Shown here piece after piece: positions 13,001-23,517 of a stretch of 64,000 bases of DNA (positions within the stretch are counted from its first letter, which is position 1; the number at the start of each line of letters is the position of its first letter). Source of the DNA: Reticulascus tulasneorum (Eukaryota > Ascomycota > Sordariomycetes > Glomerellales > Reticulascaceae); the NCBI GenBank assembly GCA_001557505.1, contig LSAX01000012.1, positions 1,054,001 to 1,118,000 of the forward strand, written 5' to 3'. A program made the translations under genes and the position numbers. The notes below the pieces were generated by a model. The model was not told the DNA's origin. It saw only the letters and a program-made list of their open reading frames with translations, and did no database searches.

Positions 13001-15242
13001 CAAACATCGACTGACACCGACTCCAAGCAAGGCATATGTCTTGCTCTCAAGGAACTCATCTCATCCGCGTCTGCCGAGGCTTTGGAAGACCACGAGAAGA
13101 CACTCATCTCTGTGGTTCGGACAGCACTCACGGACTCAGACGAGGACGTCCGAGAAGCTGCCGCCGAAGCCTTCGACTCTCTGCAACAAATTTTGGGCAA
13201 GCGAGCTGTTGACCAAGTTCTCCCGTATCTACTAAATCTTCTGCGGACCGAAGAGGAGGCAGACAATGCGTTGTCTGCCTTGTTGACCCTCCTGACCGAG
13301 ACCACGCGATCCAATATCATTCTGCCAAATCTCATCCCGACTCTCACGACACCTCCAATATCTGCATTCAACGCAAAGGCGCTCGCGTCGCTGTCCCGAG
13401 TTGCCGGAACGGCAATGACCCGCCGGCTGCCGAACATCATCACCTCGCTCATGGACAACATTATCAGCTGTACGGATGATGATTTGAGAGACGACCTCGA
13501 GACGTCCTTTGATACGGTCATCCTGTCTATTGACGAATACGATGGCCTGAACACGCTCATGAGCGTCCTTCTCCAGCTTCTCAAGCACGATGATCATCGA
13601 CGGCGGGAGGCCACAGCACTTCACCTGGCCAAGTTTTTTGCTGAAGCCGATGTCGATTATTCTCGATACAACCAAGATATCATCAGATCGCTGCTCATCT
13701 CATTCGACGACAGAGATCAAGGGGTGGTCAAAGCAGCCTGGACTGCGCTCAGTGAATTCACCAAGAATCTGAGGAAGGAGGAAATGGAGGCACTTGTTCC
13801 TTCAACAAGACAAACGCTCCAGCATGTTGGCGTGCCTGGGGCAAATCTCCCGGGATTCGAGCTTCCAAAGGGAATCAACGCTATTCTTCCAATATTCCTG
13901 CAGGGCTTGATGAACGGCTCTGCAGATCAGCGAACTCAAGCTGCACTTGCCATCTCAGACATTGTCGACCGTACCAGCGAGGCAGCACTCAAACCATTCG
14001 TCACGCAAATCACTGGTCCCCTCATTCGTGTTGTTTCTGAGAGATCAACGGAGGTCAAGGCAGCAATTTTATTGACCCTGAACAATCTCTTAGAGAAGAT
14101 GCCTACAGCCTTGAAACCGTTTTTACCGCAGCTCCAGCGCACGTTTGCAAAGTCTCTTGCTGACACCTCCAGCGAGGTTTTGCGCAGCCGAGCGGCCAAA
14201 GCACTGGGTACTCTGATCAAGTATACGCCACGGATAGATCCTCTGATTGCTGAGCTCGTGACTGGTTCCAAGACGTCCGATGCCGGAGTCAAGACTGCTA
14301 TGCTAAAAGCGCTTTACGAAGTTATCAGCAAGGCCGGGGCCAACATGGGCGAGTCTTCGAGAACTGCCGTGTTGGGCTTGATCGATATGGACTCGGACGA
14401 ACGGGACGATGCAATGACCATCACCAACGCGAAGCTGCTCGGAGCTTTGATTAAGAATGTGCCTGAGGAATCTGCCCACAGCTTAATGAAGAACAGAGTG
14501 GTAACGAGTCACCTGAGCAACTCGTCGGTGCTTGCCCTGAATGCAGTCCTGGTCGAGTCTCCTGCCAGCTTATTGGAGAGCCCCTTGGTCGAGGATTTGC
14601 CGGAACTCCTTTCCCAGGGCATGTCGAGTAAAAACGTAAGATATCCATACTCTACTTTGTGCGTTGTCCTTCTAACTTGTAGTCTAGACGTTCATCGCAG
14701 ACAACTTCATACTGGCAACGGGAAAATATCTGTTGTCTGATACACCCAAGGCGTTCGACCACACAAAAAAGATTTTCGAGACGCTCTCAGCCGTGATACT
14801 ACCTGGAGAACCCACAGACGCTCGCCGATTAGCATTGGTTATTATCCGAACTCTCAGTCGGGTGAACATGGACATGATACGACCACATGTAGCCTTGCTA
14901 GCGCCTCCGATATTCGCGGGCGTTCGAGATCCCGTTATTCCGGTCAAACTCGCAGCAGAGGCAGCATTTGTAGCTCTGTTTAGTGTGGCGGACGAAGAAA
15001 GCCGGATCTTTGACAAGTTCTTAGATGGAACAGGAGCAAGCCTTCCGCCGAATACGAAGAGGAGCATGCAAGACTACTTCAAGCGGGTAGCCTTGCGATT
15101 GGGGTCGCAGGTTAGAGAGAGGAGGGATGCAGAAGGCGGCCAAGGAGGCTTGGGTCTTTCAAATGACGAAGCAGAGGACGAGAGGGAGATTTGGAGCGTG
15201 GGCAAGGTAGATGTCGGAGAGGATGTGTTCGGCAAGAGTTAG
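7083..15242 (+). CDS. GCN1: Gcn1, ribosome-associated activator of the eIF2-alpha kinase Gcn2
   Basis: Three exons (7083-7218, 7272-14635, 14688-15242) give 2684 residues, very close to yeast Gcn1. The whole protein is HEAT-repeat solenoid, with many repeated helical units such as LLPTLEEGL and LPDLIPGLMQTLKS. The middle part (about 1330-1640) corresponds to the eEF3-like region and the segment about 2050-2430 to the region that in yeast binds the Gcn2 RWD domain; both positions are by family analogy. Gcn1 sits on translating or collided ribosomes and passes the uncharged-tRNA signal to Gcn2 in amino-acid starvation. Intron 1 ends after an ACTAAC branch site. Intron 2 has two acceptors 5 nt apart (AG at 14682 and 14687); only the second keeps the frame, giving TFIADNFILATGKYL. 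Confidence 0.97.
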
Positions 15243-15813
15243 ATGGTAGCCATGGCTAAATCCAACTTTTCCTCCATTACAGTTGCTCTAGGCCGTTCGA
15301 AGTGTTCTGGAGGTTGTGCTATATCTAGGAGAATCTTCTCCCCTGATTATTCCCGATATCTGATCTCATTCTTACCTAAGTTAGTGGTAAAGAGTAAGAA
15401 TGGAACGAAGTGCAGTTTTGCTCTCGCCCTAGGCGCGCCATCCGACTCTTTCCAACAGGCCATGAACTCCTTCCTTTTGAATATGATTTCCAGCCAGACA
15501 CCCACCCGCTATGATGCCGAATTCCTAAAGCCATATGCGATGAGGAATGCCACAAGTTTAGCCCATTCCACCAAAGGAGGCCCTAAGGGACATATTTGGC
15601 ATCGTGACCCATCACGTGATCTAGACTCTTGGATTGAGTCATGGTTTTTCTGAGAGGGCTCGCTTAGCGCGATGAATTCGGATTAGCTCCACCCAACCCA
15701 CAAACCCGACACCAATCTCACTTTGTGCCTTCTGAAATTCAGACCTCCGAAACCCCTCTCAATTTTCAACATCTCCCATCCGGGCACGACCATCGAAAGG
15801 CACAAATTTCAAG
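15243..15813. other. Intergenic region: GCN1 3' end and RPL19 promoter
   Basis: This holds the GCN1 3' UTR and the RPL19 promoter and 5' UTR. The last 150 bases are pyrimidine-rich with short CCC-containing clusters, as is common upstream of fungal ribosomal protein genes. Small ORFs here have no recognisable product. Confidence 0.5.
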
Positions 15814-16777
15814 ATGTAAGTTATCACGAGCAACGCTTGATACTCTTCTCCGGTCATTGGAGTCTTGATTTCTGTTATCCGGGTGTCTCGAGGGACCCAT
15901 CGGAAAGGAGGAATGCCCCTCAAACACAATCTAGAGGGCGGCGACACCCAGATCCTGCTTCCCAGTGTCCGAATAGTGCCGTTCAGCGACTCATGCTGAT
16001 CCTCTTCATCATATAGGGTCAATCTTACCACTCAGAAGCGCCTGGCCGCGTCGGTCATCGGCTGCGGTGAACGCAAGATCTGGCTCGATCCCAATGAGGT
16101 CAACGAAATCAGCAATGCCAACTCCCGCCAGACCGTCCGAAAGCTCATTGCCGATGGCCTCATCATCCGAAAGCCCGTTACCATGCACTCGAGATCCCGG
16201 GCTCGCGAGCTGAACCTCGCCCGACGAATCGGCCGACACCGTGGATTCGGTAAGCGAAAGGGTACCGCCGATGCTCGTATGCCAAGGTTCGTGATTCTCT
16301 GAATCCCATTCTACTCGTGGCGACGGACAAGTTGGGGAGACTTGTGATGGATCGCTGGCAGTGTAGCAAAATGCTGACTTTGTTCCCGATGATAAAGCCA
16401 AGTCTTGTGGATGCGACGTCTCCGAGTTCTTCGCCGATTATTGGTCAAGTACCGAGCAAGCGGAAAGATTGACAAGCACCTCTACCACGAGCTCTACCAC
16501 CTGAGCAAGGGTAACACTTTCAAGCACAAGCGAGCGTTGGTTGAGCACGTACGTTCTTTCCCATCATTCCCTCCGCTTCGGGTTACGGGATGAAACAGTA
16601 TACTAACTAGCACTGCAGATCCACCGAGCCAAGGCTGAGAAGGCACGCGAGAGAGCACTGAAGGACGAGATGGACGTCAAGCGAGCAAAGACCAAGGCGG
16701 CACGCGAGCGCAAGCAGGAGAGAGTGGCGGCGAAGCGAAGCGCCTTGATGGGCGAGGACGAGGAGGAGACCAAATAG
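15814..16777 (+). CDS. RPL19: 60S ribosomal protein L19 (eL19)
   Basis: Four exons (15814-15815, 16017-16286, 16398-16548, 16619-16777) encode 193 residues, the usual fungal length. The product starts [14 protein letters not shown] and contains [23 protein letters not shown], and [14 protein letters not shown], all hallmarks of eL19; the end is a long basic helix that extends across the ribosome. The start codon itself is interrupted: A and T are in exon 1 and the G comes from exon 2 after a 201-nt intron that begins GTAAGT. This is the only arrangement that yields the conserved N-terminus, because the sequence after the genomic ATG is TAA. The other introns are 111 and 70 nt, the last with a CTAAC branch site. 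Confidence 0.97.
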
Positions 16778-18096
16778 ACGACGACTTTATCTCGGTCCAC
16801 ATCTCTGTCCTGGTCCTCAGGCGGCTGCATTCGGAGTCATCGGGTTGGGTCTTCTTTTTTTGCGTCCTACTGGTCCTATTGTCGCTAGCAGGGCTCTGGC
16901 ATGTAGCATTGAAAATGAAAATCGACGACAATTGACAAAGGCATCGCCCTAATAATGATGATGACGAGTGTCTAAGCAGTGTAGTTTGTGTGTCACCATC
17001 GAGTCACACAAATGAATAGCCGTAACCCAGCAGTCTATGTTTACGCTATATCTGGTGACGACAATGGAGTATTTCTGTTAGTATTCAGTAGTTTCATGCT
17101 TAGCTACTACCTTTTCTGGTTTTAATTACAAGACAGCAGCAGGCTTGTACAGGTAGGTGGGTGGGCCAAAAATTTGCAGCCGGTAATTATTTGTCCGGGC
17201 TCTCATGGTGCTCCACGTGCATGTCTTGGACGCTACTGGGACGCCTAGCGCCTTGATATTCAAACTCTCGTGTTGGACCAAAATGTGGGTACAGAGATAT
17301 ACATATATGTGTATCAAAAGGCTCTTTTGACCCTCGACAGTGTTTTGCTGGGTGATGGTGGCAATGGACACTGGACAGTTCATAGGGTGAGATGTACAGG
17401 AAGTGGGAGCAGATTGGGAAACATGAGAATGATCAATATGGAATTGCCAGAATCAAAGAAACTTCAACCGTGGTTGGATCAGATTGCTTCAAAATTGTCC
17501 CTTTCAAGGTGGTGAGGTGTGCCAGGACATATCAGCATGCTCCCGCCGAAGCGGAAAGGCCAATCTGCTGAGGAAGCGGTCTCGTCACGCCCAATTTAGT
17601 TGATTGCTGAAGAAAGAAGAAGAAAAAGAAAGAAAAAAGTGATGGGGGGAAGGGATCGCATTAAATCTGACGGTAACGAACGATACCGTGTGGCGGAACA
17701 CAGTCTGTGAGAAGTTCAGACTGTAGAGTACCTTAATCGGGAGTGTGATAATATTGTATTTATGTAGCAAGCAGCTCTGACTGGCCAATGAGGGAATCCA
17801 TCTAGCCGTCTGTGGCCAAGGCTGCTGCGAAGCACACACATACGGAGTAGTTCGCAGCCTTGTTGTCCAAGAGCTGAAAGTTAAAACATTACCCCTGATA
17901 GTGGCTTTTCTTGTGAACTTCCATCATTCATAATGTCCAACTTGTTTCCGCATAGAGTCAATTATCCCGTGTCTGTCGTATTCTGTCTGACCTTGTTGGT
18001 GGCTACTTGATCTCAATCGGATTCCGAATTAGAACAAAAGCCTCATTGGTCTGTCTGGTGTGTTACCACCAGCAAAGTGAACTTCCCATCCATACC
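16778..18096. other. Intergenic region between RPL19 and the HET-domain gene
   Basis: About 1.3 kb of presumed RPL19 3' UTR and HET-gene upstream sequence, with an A/G-rich stretch near 17605-17640. Short ORFs have no family features. Confidence 0.5.
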
Positions 18097-20382
18097 ATGC
18101 GCCTTCTCAACATCAAAACACGGAAGATTGAGTTCTTCATTGGGGATGAAGTCCCACCTTATGCCATTCTCTCACATAGATGGGGCGAGCATGAGATATC
18201 ATTCCAGCAGATTCAGTCACGCCGCTATCGGCTGCCGAGGAGTTGGCCGCCCAAGCTAGAGGGGTGTCGGCAGCAAGCCAAAGCCCAAGGGATCGGTTAC
18301 ATATGGGTCGATACCTGCTGCATTGACAAATCGAGTTCCTCCGAGCTTGAGGAATCGATCAACTCCATGTTCCTGTGGTACAAAAAGGCCGTTGCATGTT
18401 ACGCCTATCTTCCCGACGTCCCTCATGGTGATATATTACAGAGCGGTGACTCCAAGTTCCGCAGCAGTTCGTGGTTCACCAGGGGCTGGACGTTGCAAGA
18501 GCTTATTGCACCGACCAAGCTTCAGTTTTACAACGCAGCGTGGGAATTCATCGGAACCAAGGCAGAAATGTCTTCTGTCATTGAGAGCATCACCAGGATC
18601 CCCCGAGCCATCCTCCTCGGAATCAAAGATATGCGACAGGTCAGCGTTGCGCAAAGATTCTCTTGGGCGGCAAATCGAGTTACGACCAAGAGGGAGGACC
18701 TTGCCTACTGCCTCCTGGGGATCTTCGACGTGACAATGCCAATGATATATGGCGAAGGCGACAAGGCCTTCATCCGCCTGCAGGGGGAAATCATGAAAGA
18801 AAGCTCCGACCAGACTATTCTGGCGGGCGCGACGTTGTTGTCGTATCCCGACGGCGAGCCTTCTTACGAGTTCAAGGTCCGATTGGCGGCTTCGCCGTCC
18901 GACTTTAGCGGCTGCGGCGGTATAGTGCCGTGCAAGGCATACGAGGACTCATTTTCGCTCGCTCAGATATTGCTCCCTAAAGATAGTTCTAGGGCCTTGG
19001 ATTCCATGTCGCAGTTGTCCTGCCCTATGGGTGCTTCGGATGACGGATACCTGTGCATGGTGTTGAATTGCTGCTCGGCATCTGACCCGGAGCAGCTGGT
19101 TGCGCTTCCGCTGTTAAGTATGCGTCCGAGCTTGACTGAATCGCTGGAGGATGATGAGGTCGCTGAACCGCAGGTGGTAGCGGGGACGGAGCGTTTTCGA
19201 CTCATTACTTGGGATCCTGCTGATAAGGAGGAGCGCTATATAACGACCATAGTTCGAGATGCTGGCACAAAAGAGCTCCCAGTCGGATCAGGGAATCACT
19301 GGTTCTCTGTCCAAAGCTCACTCAACACTGCAGGATTCAACTTGGTCGAGGTGGACTCCCCGACATCAAATCTGGAGCAGTACGTTGAAATGTTCAATTC
19401 TGGCGTCGTCCGAGAGTTGCCGCCGCTCGAAGAAGCTCTACTCCGGTTCCGTGCGGTTGATCAGGAGTTCGACCTCGTGGTTGTAGTGGCATTTCAGCTT
19501 CCTGAAGCCGACTTGCTATGCTGCGCGATCAAAGTGGCACCGCTCAACTCGCTGAGACCTCTGGCAGAGCAAATCACCGAGGATGATTTCAACACTGCTG
19601 GGACCGTTGTGGAAATTGGCTCGCTCCACTTGCGTGTTTCGGTAAACCGAGAGTTTTTCGAGGCCGGCAGCATATTCACCATCAACCTTTGGGCCACGGA
19701 GGCGGATACGGACGTCATTAGCATCCATTCGGCGGCGACCGACCTATCTGGCAGCGCGGATGCAGCCCCAACTCGACAAGCGATCTCGGCAGGAGCTTCC
19801 CGAGGCTCCCAACCCCTAGGGAAAGACACAAGCAGGTGGTCATGTCTGGCAGTCCCGTTGCTCATGGCGCTTACAACCTCTATGCCTGCTTGGCTGGTTT
19901 GGCTATCATTGCTCGGGCCGCTGGCGATAGCGAGGTTCTGGGTGTCCATCATCCTGCTCCAGCTGCTAATATGGATGCTGTACACGATGTCAGGTGATGG
20001 AGGCGAACCGCCGGCTGCAGTGCTGTCATTGGGTGACCTTTTCTCGTTTGTAACCTCGTTGGTTTTGGGCTTGATTGGTGTCCCTACGCTTATCTATCTC
20101 CTTGCCGGTTTCCGCCCCGACGCCGAATCTCGACAAATAGTCCCGAATGAAACCGCCAACGCTGAAGTCATAGAGCCATCAGACGCAACGAAAGGCAGTC
20201 CTATACGGACATGCCCCGTTTTGCCTCCCGTCGAGGAGGGTGTCATGTCTGAGATCGCTAGTGTGGAGGAATCAGACTCAACCAAAGACTGTCCTATATC
20301 TACAAGCCCCGTTTTGCCTCCCATTGAGGAGGGTATCGTGTCTGAGATCACTAGTGTGAAGGAACCAGACACCGGCTTATGA
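18097..20382 (+). CDS. HET-domain protein with C-terminal membrane segments
   Basis: A single-exon gene of 761 residues; the ATG at 18097 is chosen because MRLLN directly starts the HET domain, although the frame is open from 18007. The HET domain spans about 1-240 and shows YAILSHRWG, GYIWVDTCCIDK, CYAYLPDV, WFTRGWTLQELIAP and the DLAYCLLGIFDV, MPMIYGEG stretch. This is the MRLLN-starting form seen in HET-E/HET-D-like proteins, but no NACHT or WD40 domain follows. Instead there is an unassigned middle region, then two or three hydrophobic segments at about 581-672. HET domains mediate non-self recognition and regulated cell death in vegetative incompatibility. The C-terminus ends with two tandem copies of a 31-residue unit (20179-20364). 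The function of the non-HET part is unknown to me. Confidence 0.9.
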   Translation: MRLLNIKTRKIEFFIGDEVPPYAILSHRWGEHEISFQQIQSRRYRLPRSWPPKLEGCRQQAKAQGIGYIWVDTCCIDKSSSSELEESINSMFLWYKKAVACYAYLPDVPHGDILQSGDSKFRSSSWFTRGWTLQELIAPTKLQFYNAAWEFIGTKAEMSSVIESITRIPRAILLGIKDMRQVSVAQRFSWAANRVTTKREDLAYCLLGIFDVTMPMIYGEGDKAFIRLQGEIMKESSDQTILAGATLLSYPDGEPSYEFKVRLAASPSDFSGCGGIVPCKAYEDSFSLAQILLPKDSSRALDSMSQLSCPMGASDDGYLCMVLNCCSASDPEQLVALPLLSMRPSLTESLEDDEVAEPQVVAGTERFRLITWDPADKEERYITTIVRDAGTKELPVGSGNHWFSVQSSLNTAGFNLVEVDSPTSNLEQYVEMFNSGVVRELPPLEEALLRFRAVDQEFDLVVVVAFQLPEADLLCCAIKVAPLNSLRPLAEQITEDDFNTAGTVVEIGSLHLRVSVNREFFEAGSIFTINLWATEADTDVISIHSAATDLSGSADAAPTRQAISAGASRGSQPLGKDTSRWSCLAVPLLMALTTSMPAWLVWLSLLGPLAIARFWVSIILLQLLIWMLYTMSGDGGEPPAAVLSLGDLFSFVTSLVLGLIGVPTLIYLLAGFRPDAESRQIVPNETANAEVIEPSDATKGSPIRTCPVLPPVEEGVMSEIASVEESDSTKDCPISTSPVLPPIEEGIVSEITSVKEPDTGL
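20179..20364 (+). repeat. In-frame tandem duplication of a 93-bp unit in the HET-domain gene
   Basis: Two adjacent 93-bp copies (20179-20271 and 20272-20364) encode 31-residue units that share a PVLPP core and an MSEI/VSEI segment, each ending near SVEE or SVKE. The copies differ at a modest number of bases, so the duplication looks fairly recent. It lies after the last hydrophobic segment, at the extreme C-terminus. Confidence 0.95.
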
Positions 20383-21148
20383 CTTTGTTAAACCTCATCA
20401 GTAGGAAAGTATAGAGACCATTAGGAAACAAATCTGATACCACGCCTCGCTCTCGTCAGTGACTGCATGTTTCTATTGAATCGGTAACTAGGAGACCAAA
20501 CTGAAATACAGAAAATGTGCAGAGATGGGGCGATTCAGCAGCCACTTATACTCAAAGCCATTTGGGCGGGTGAGAAGTTTAGTCGATTCTCACCAGGCAA
20601 AGTCGCCCAAATTATCCAGCAGGGTGATGAAGGTCACAGATACCAAGGCTAGCCGATGCGGAATGCGTAGAGCAGGATATTGAGGATGCTGTTAGGAGTT
20701 AAAGTGAGACTCTTGCTGACTCTGGATGGCTCTCAATTCCATGATACGCTGAATATAGTTAGTCCATTTAGCTTACATACCTGGGTCCGGTCCTGTTCGA
20801 AAAAAAGACCTGAACCCCCCTGGTCACAGTGCGGGGTCGTTCAGGGCTTTGGCAAGTCACTTGGATTTATAGAGCACTGAACGTTAGTAAATGCCCCATT
20901 AATTAGTGAATTCTTAGCTACCTACCTATCCGAGCTCGCAAGAGCGGTGACCGCACCGAAGAACCACAAAACTTGACTCCTCCTCCTCCTCCTCCTCCTC
21001 ATCCTGGAAGATCCCGAAGCTACCCACCACCACATAATGGCCTGGTAGCTTTTCCCCCAATTCTGCTCGGTGCGTCTCCCAATCCCTTCCTACATTGGAC
21101 TCATCGTAGCATTGGCTGACTCTGTATCCCGATTTTTACAGAGCCATC
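20383..21148. other. Intergenic region with CCT repeat and SHMT 5' UTR
   Basis: This contains the 3' end of the HET gene, a CTC/CCT trinucleotide tract (about 20976-21004) and the 5' UTR of the SHMT gene. A probable 5' UTR intron occupies 21070-21141: it starts GTGCGT, has a GCTGAC branch site and ends TTTTTACAG seven bases before the start codon. Confidence 0.6.
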
Positions 21149-22988
21149 ATGTCTGTTCCAATCTTTCGAGCCACATCTCGGTCCATCCGCTGCCTCCCGA
21201 GAGGGGTGGTGGCGGCGACGGCCATATCGTCATGTGGCGTGAGGAGGTCGGTTTCTTCGTTGGCGACAGAGGGCCAGCAGCAAGTACGCACTGAGTCTTG
21301 CCCATTGAACGTGTGGAATGAAATTGTATCATTATCTGACCTCGTTTCTCCAGTTGCTATCCGCCCACTTACAGCAGGCCGACCCGGTGGTCTTTGACAT
21401 CATCGAAAAGGTACCTAGCTACCCCGAACCGCGATCCCGAATTGATCCAACGGAGACTCGGAAGAAACAATGCTGATGAACCTCACGCCATGTAGGAGAA
21501 GAACAGGCAGAAGCACTTTATCAACCTGATCCCGTCCGAGAACTTTACCTCGCAGGCGGTCCTCGATGCACTTGGCAGTGTCATGCAAAGTAGGCAGCGC
21601 CCGGGTCCCGATCTCCCCCCGCGCAACAGCTAAGATTTTGTGATAGACAAATACTCCGAGGGTTATCCGGGTGCACGATACTACGGCGGCAACGAGTTTA
21701 TCGATCAGGCGGAGCGGCTGTGCCAGCAGCGGGCATTGGAAGCATTTGGCTTGGATCCCAAGCAATGGGGCGTTAATGTGCAAGGTCAGCTCTCCCTCTT
21801 GACAGCACCTGGCTTGAACTGTCTGCTAACCTGCTGTCAGCCCTCTCCGGTGCCCCCGCTAACCTGTACGTCTACTCTGCTCTCATGAACACACACGACC
21901 GGTTGATGGGTCTCGACCTACCCCACGGTGGTCACTTGTCCCACGGCTACCAAACGCCGACAAAGAAGATCTCCGCAATCTCCAAGTACTTCGAAACGCT
22001 GCCATACCGGCTTGATGAAGAGACGGGCTTCATCGACTACGCCAAACTAGAAGAAATGGCCATCCTGTACAGGCCAAAGATCATTGTTGCCGGCGCAAGC
22101 GCCTACAGCAGACTGATCGACTACAAGAGAATGCGCGAGACGTGCGACAAGGTGAATGCCTATCTACTCGCCGATATCGCACACATATCGGGCTTGGTGT
22201 CTGCCAAGGTCATGCCGGGACCGTTCGACTACGCAGACATCGTCACAACGACAAGTCACAAGAGCTTACGAGGCCCCCGCGGGGCTCTGATTTTCTTCCG
22301 CAAAGGAGTCAGGAAAACGAACGCGAAGACCAAGGAGGATGAACTGTATAATCTCGAGGGGCCAATCAACAATTCGGTCTTTCCCGGGCATCAGGGTGGC
22401 CCTCACAACCACACCATCACCGCGCTAGCCGTTGCGTTGAAGCAAACGCAGACACCAGAGTTCCGTTCATACCAGGAGCAGGTGTTGAAAAACGCAAAGG
22501 CGCTTGCTCGACGGCTCGGTGAGCCCAAGGACAAGGGAGGGCTGGGATACAGGCTAGTTAGCGGCGGTACCGACAACCATCTCTTGCTGGTCGACTTGAA
22601 ACCCCAGGGGATCGACGGTGGCCGGGTGGAGCGGATTCTGGAGCTGGTCGGTGTAGCGGCAAACAAGAACACGGTCCCCGGGGACCGATCGGCCTTGAGT
22701 CCCGGCGGGCTGCGGATGGGCACGCCGGCCATGACGACGCGAGGCTTCAGCGAGGACGACTTCGTGAGAGTCGCGGATATCGTCGACCGCGCCGTGTCAA
22801 TCGCGGTCCGGATCGACAAGAGCGCACGAAAGGCCGCGGAGGAGAGGTCGGAGAAGAGCCCCGGCCGGCTGAGAGTATTCATGGAACACCTGGGAGATGG
22901 CGATTCGGAGCCGGAGATCGTGCAGCTCAAAGCGGAGGTGGCGGACTGGGTGGGGACGTACCCGCTGCCCTGGGTCGCGGGCAAATAA
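21149..22988 (+). CDS. Serine hydroxymethyltransferase, probably mitochondrial
   Basis: Five exons (21149-21283, 21354-21410, 21496-21589, 21647-21784, 21841-22988) give 523 residues. The enzyme is PLP-dependent and interconverts serine plus tetrahydrofolate with glycine plus 5,10-methylene-tetrahydrofolate, feeding one-carbon metabolism. Visible family features are [29 protein letters not shown]-type PANLYVY, and the cofactor-binding [13 protein letters not shown], with the Schiff-base lysine near residue 282. The first 45 residues are rich in Arg, Ser and Ala with no acidic residues until the end, as in a mitochondrial targeting peptide, so this is likely the mitochondrial isoform. All junctions preserve the conserved sequence. 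Confidence 0.96.
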
Positions 22989-23517
22989 GAGAGCGGTTTA
23001 CTTAGCTGAGTGGTTGATGGTTCCTGGTGCGGGCTGCAAATGTGTTTGGAGTTGGTCGGCTTCTGTTAGGGCACACTGTTTAACTTATTTGCATATCCTG
23101 GGTTCTGAATTGAGATCAGTAAGAGCGCATACTCACTCTTCCACGGTGCCAAATTTATGATGACCACTCTATATACGGGTGCGAATCAAACCTGGCTTCT
23201 GGAAGGTACAGTCAACAGTTGCAACACTCGATTCGCATCTCCCTTTCAAAACGACAAACTTTGGCAAGGAAGTGAGCTAATAATTCCAATGGGCAATATT
23301 GATCACATTGCAGAGCGTTTTCTTATAAAGGTATTTCCAGTACCAGCCAGGTCATGTCATCAATTGCTTCGTAAGGTATATATCTATGACACCCCATAAA
23401 CATCCAAAACCCCCTACCTATGCCCTCTTGTTTTCCTCCTTGGCTGCCTGTCGATGGGCCTCCTATATAGAAACAAAAAAACATAAAACCGCCCCCCACA
23501 CCCCAGTTCGGCTCGAA
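22989..23517. other. Convergent 3' intergenic region
   Basis: This is the tail-to-tail spacer between the SHMT gene and the isochorismatase-AlkB-GST fusion gene. I see no gene or notable repeat in it. Confidence 0.5.

Noticed and set aside
12580..13584. A 334-codon antisense ORF inside GCN1.
   Set aside because: It is the shadow of a strongly coding HEAT-repeat region; composition is Ser/Arg-rich, as expected for an antisense frame.
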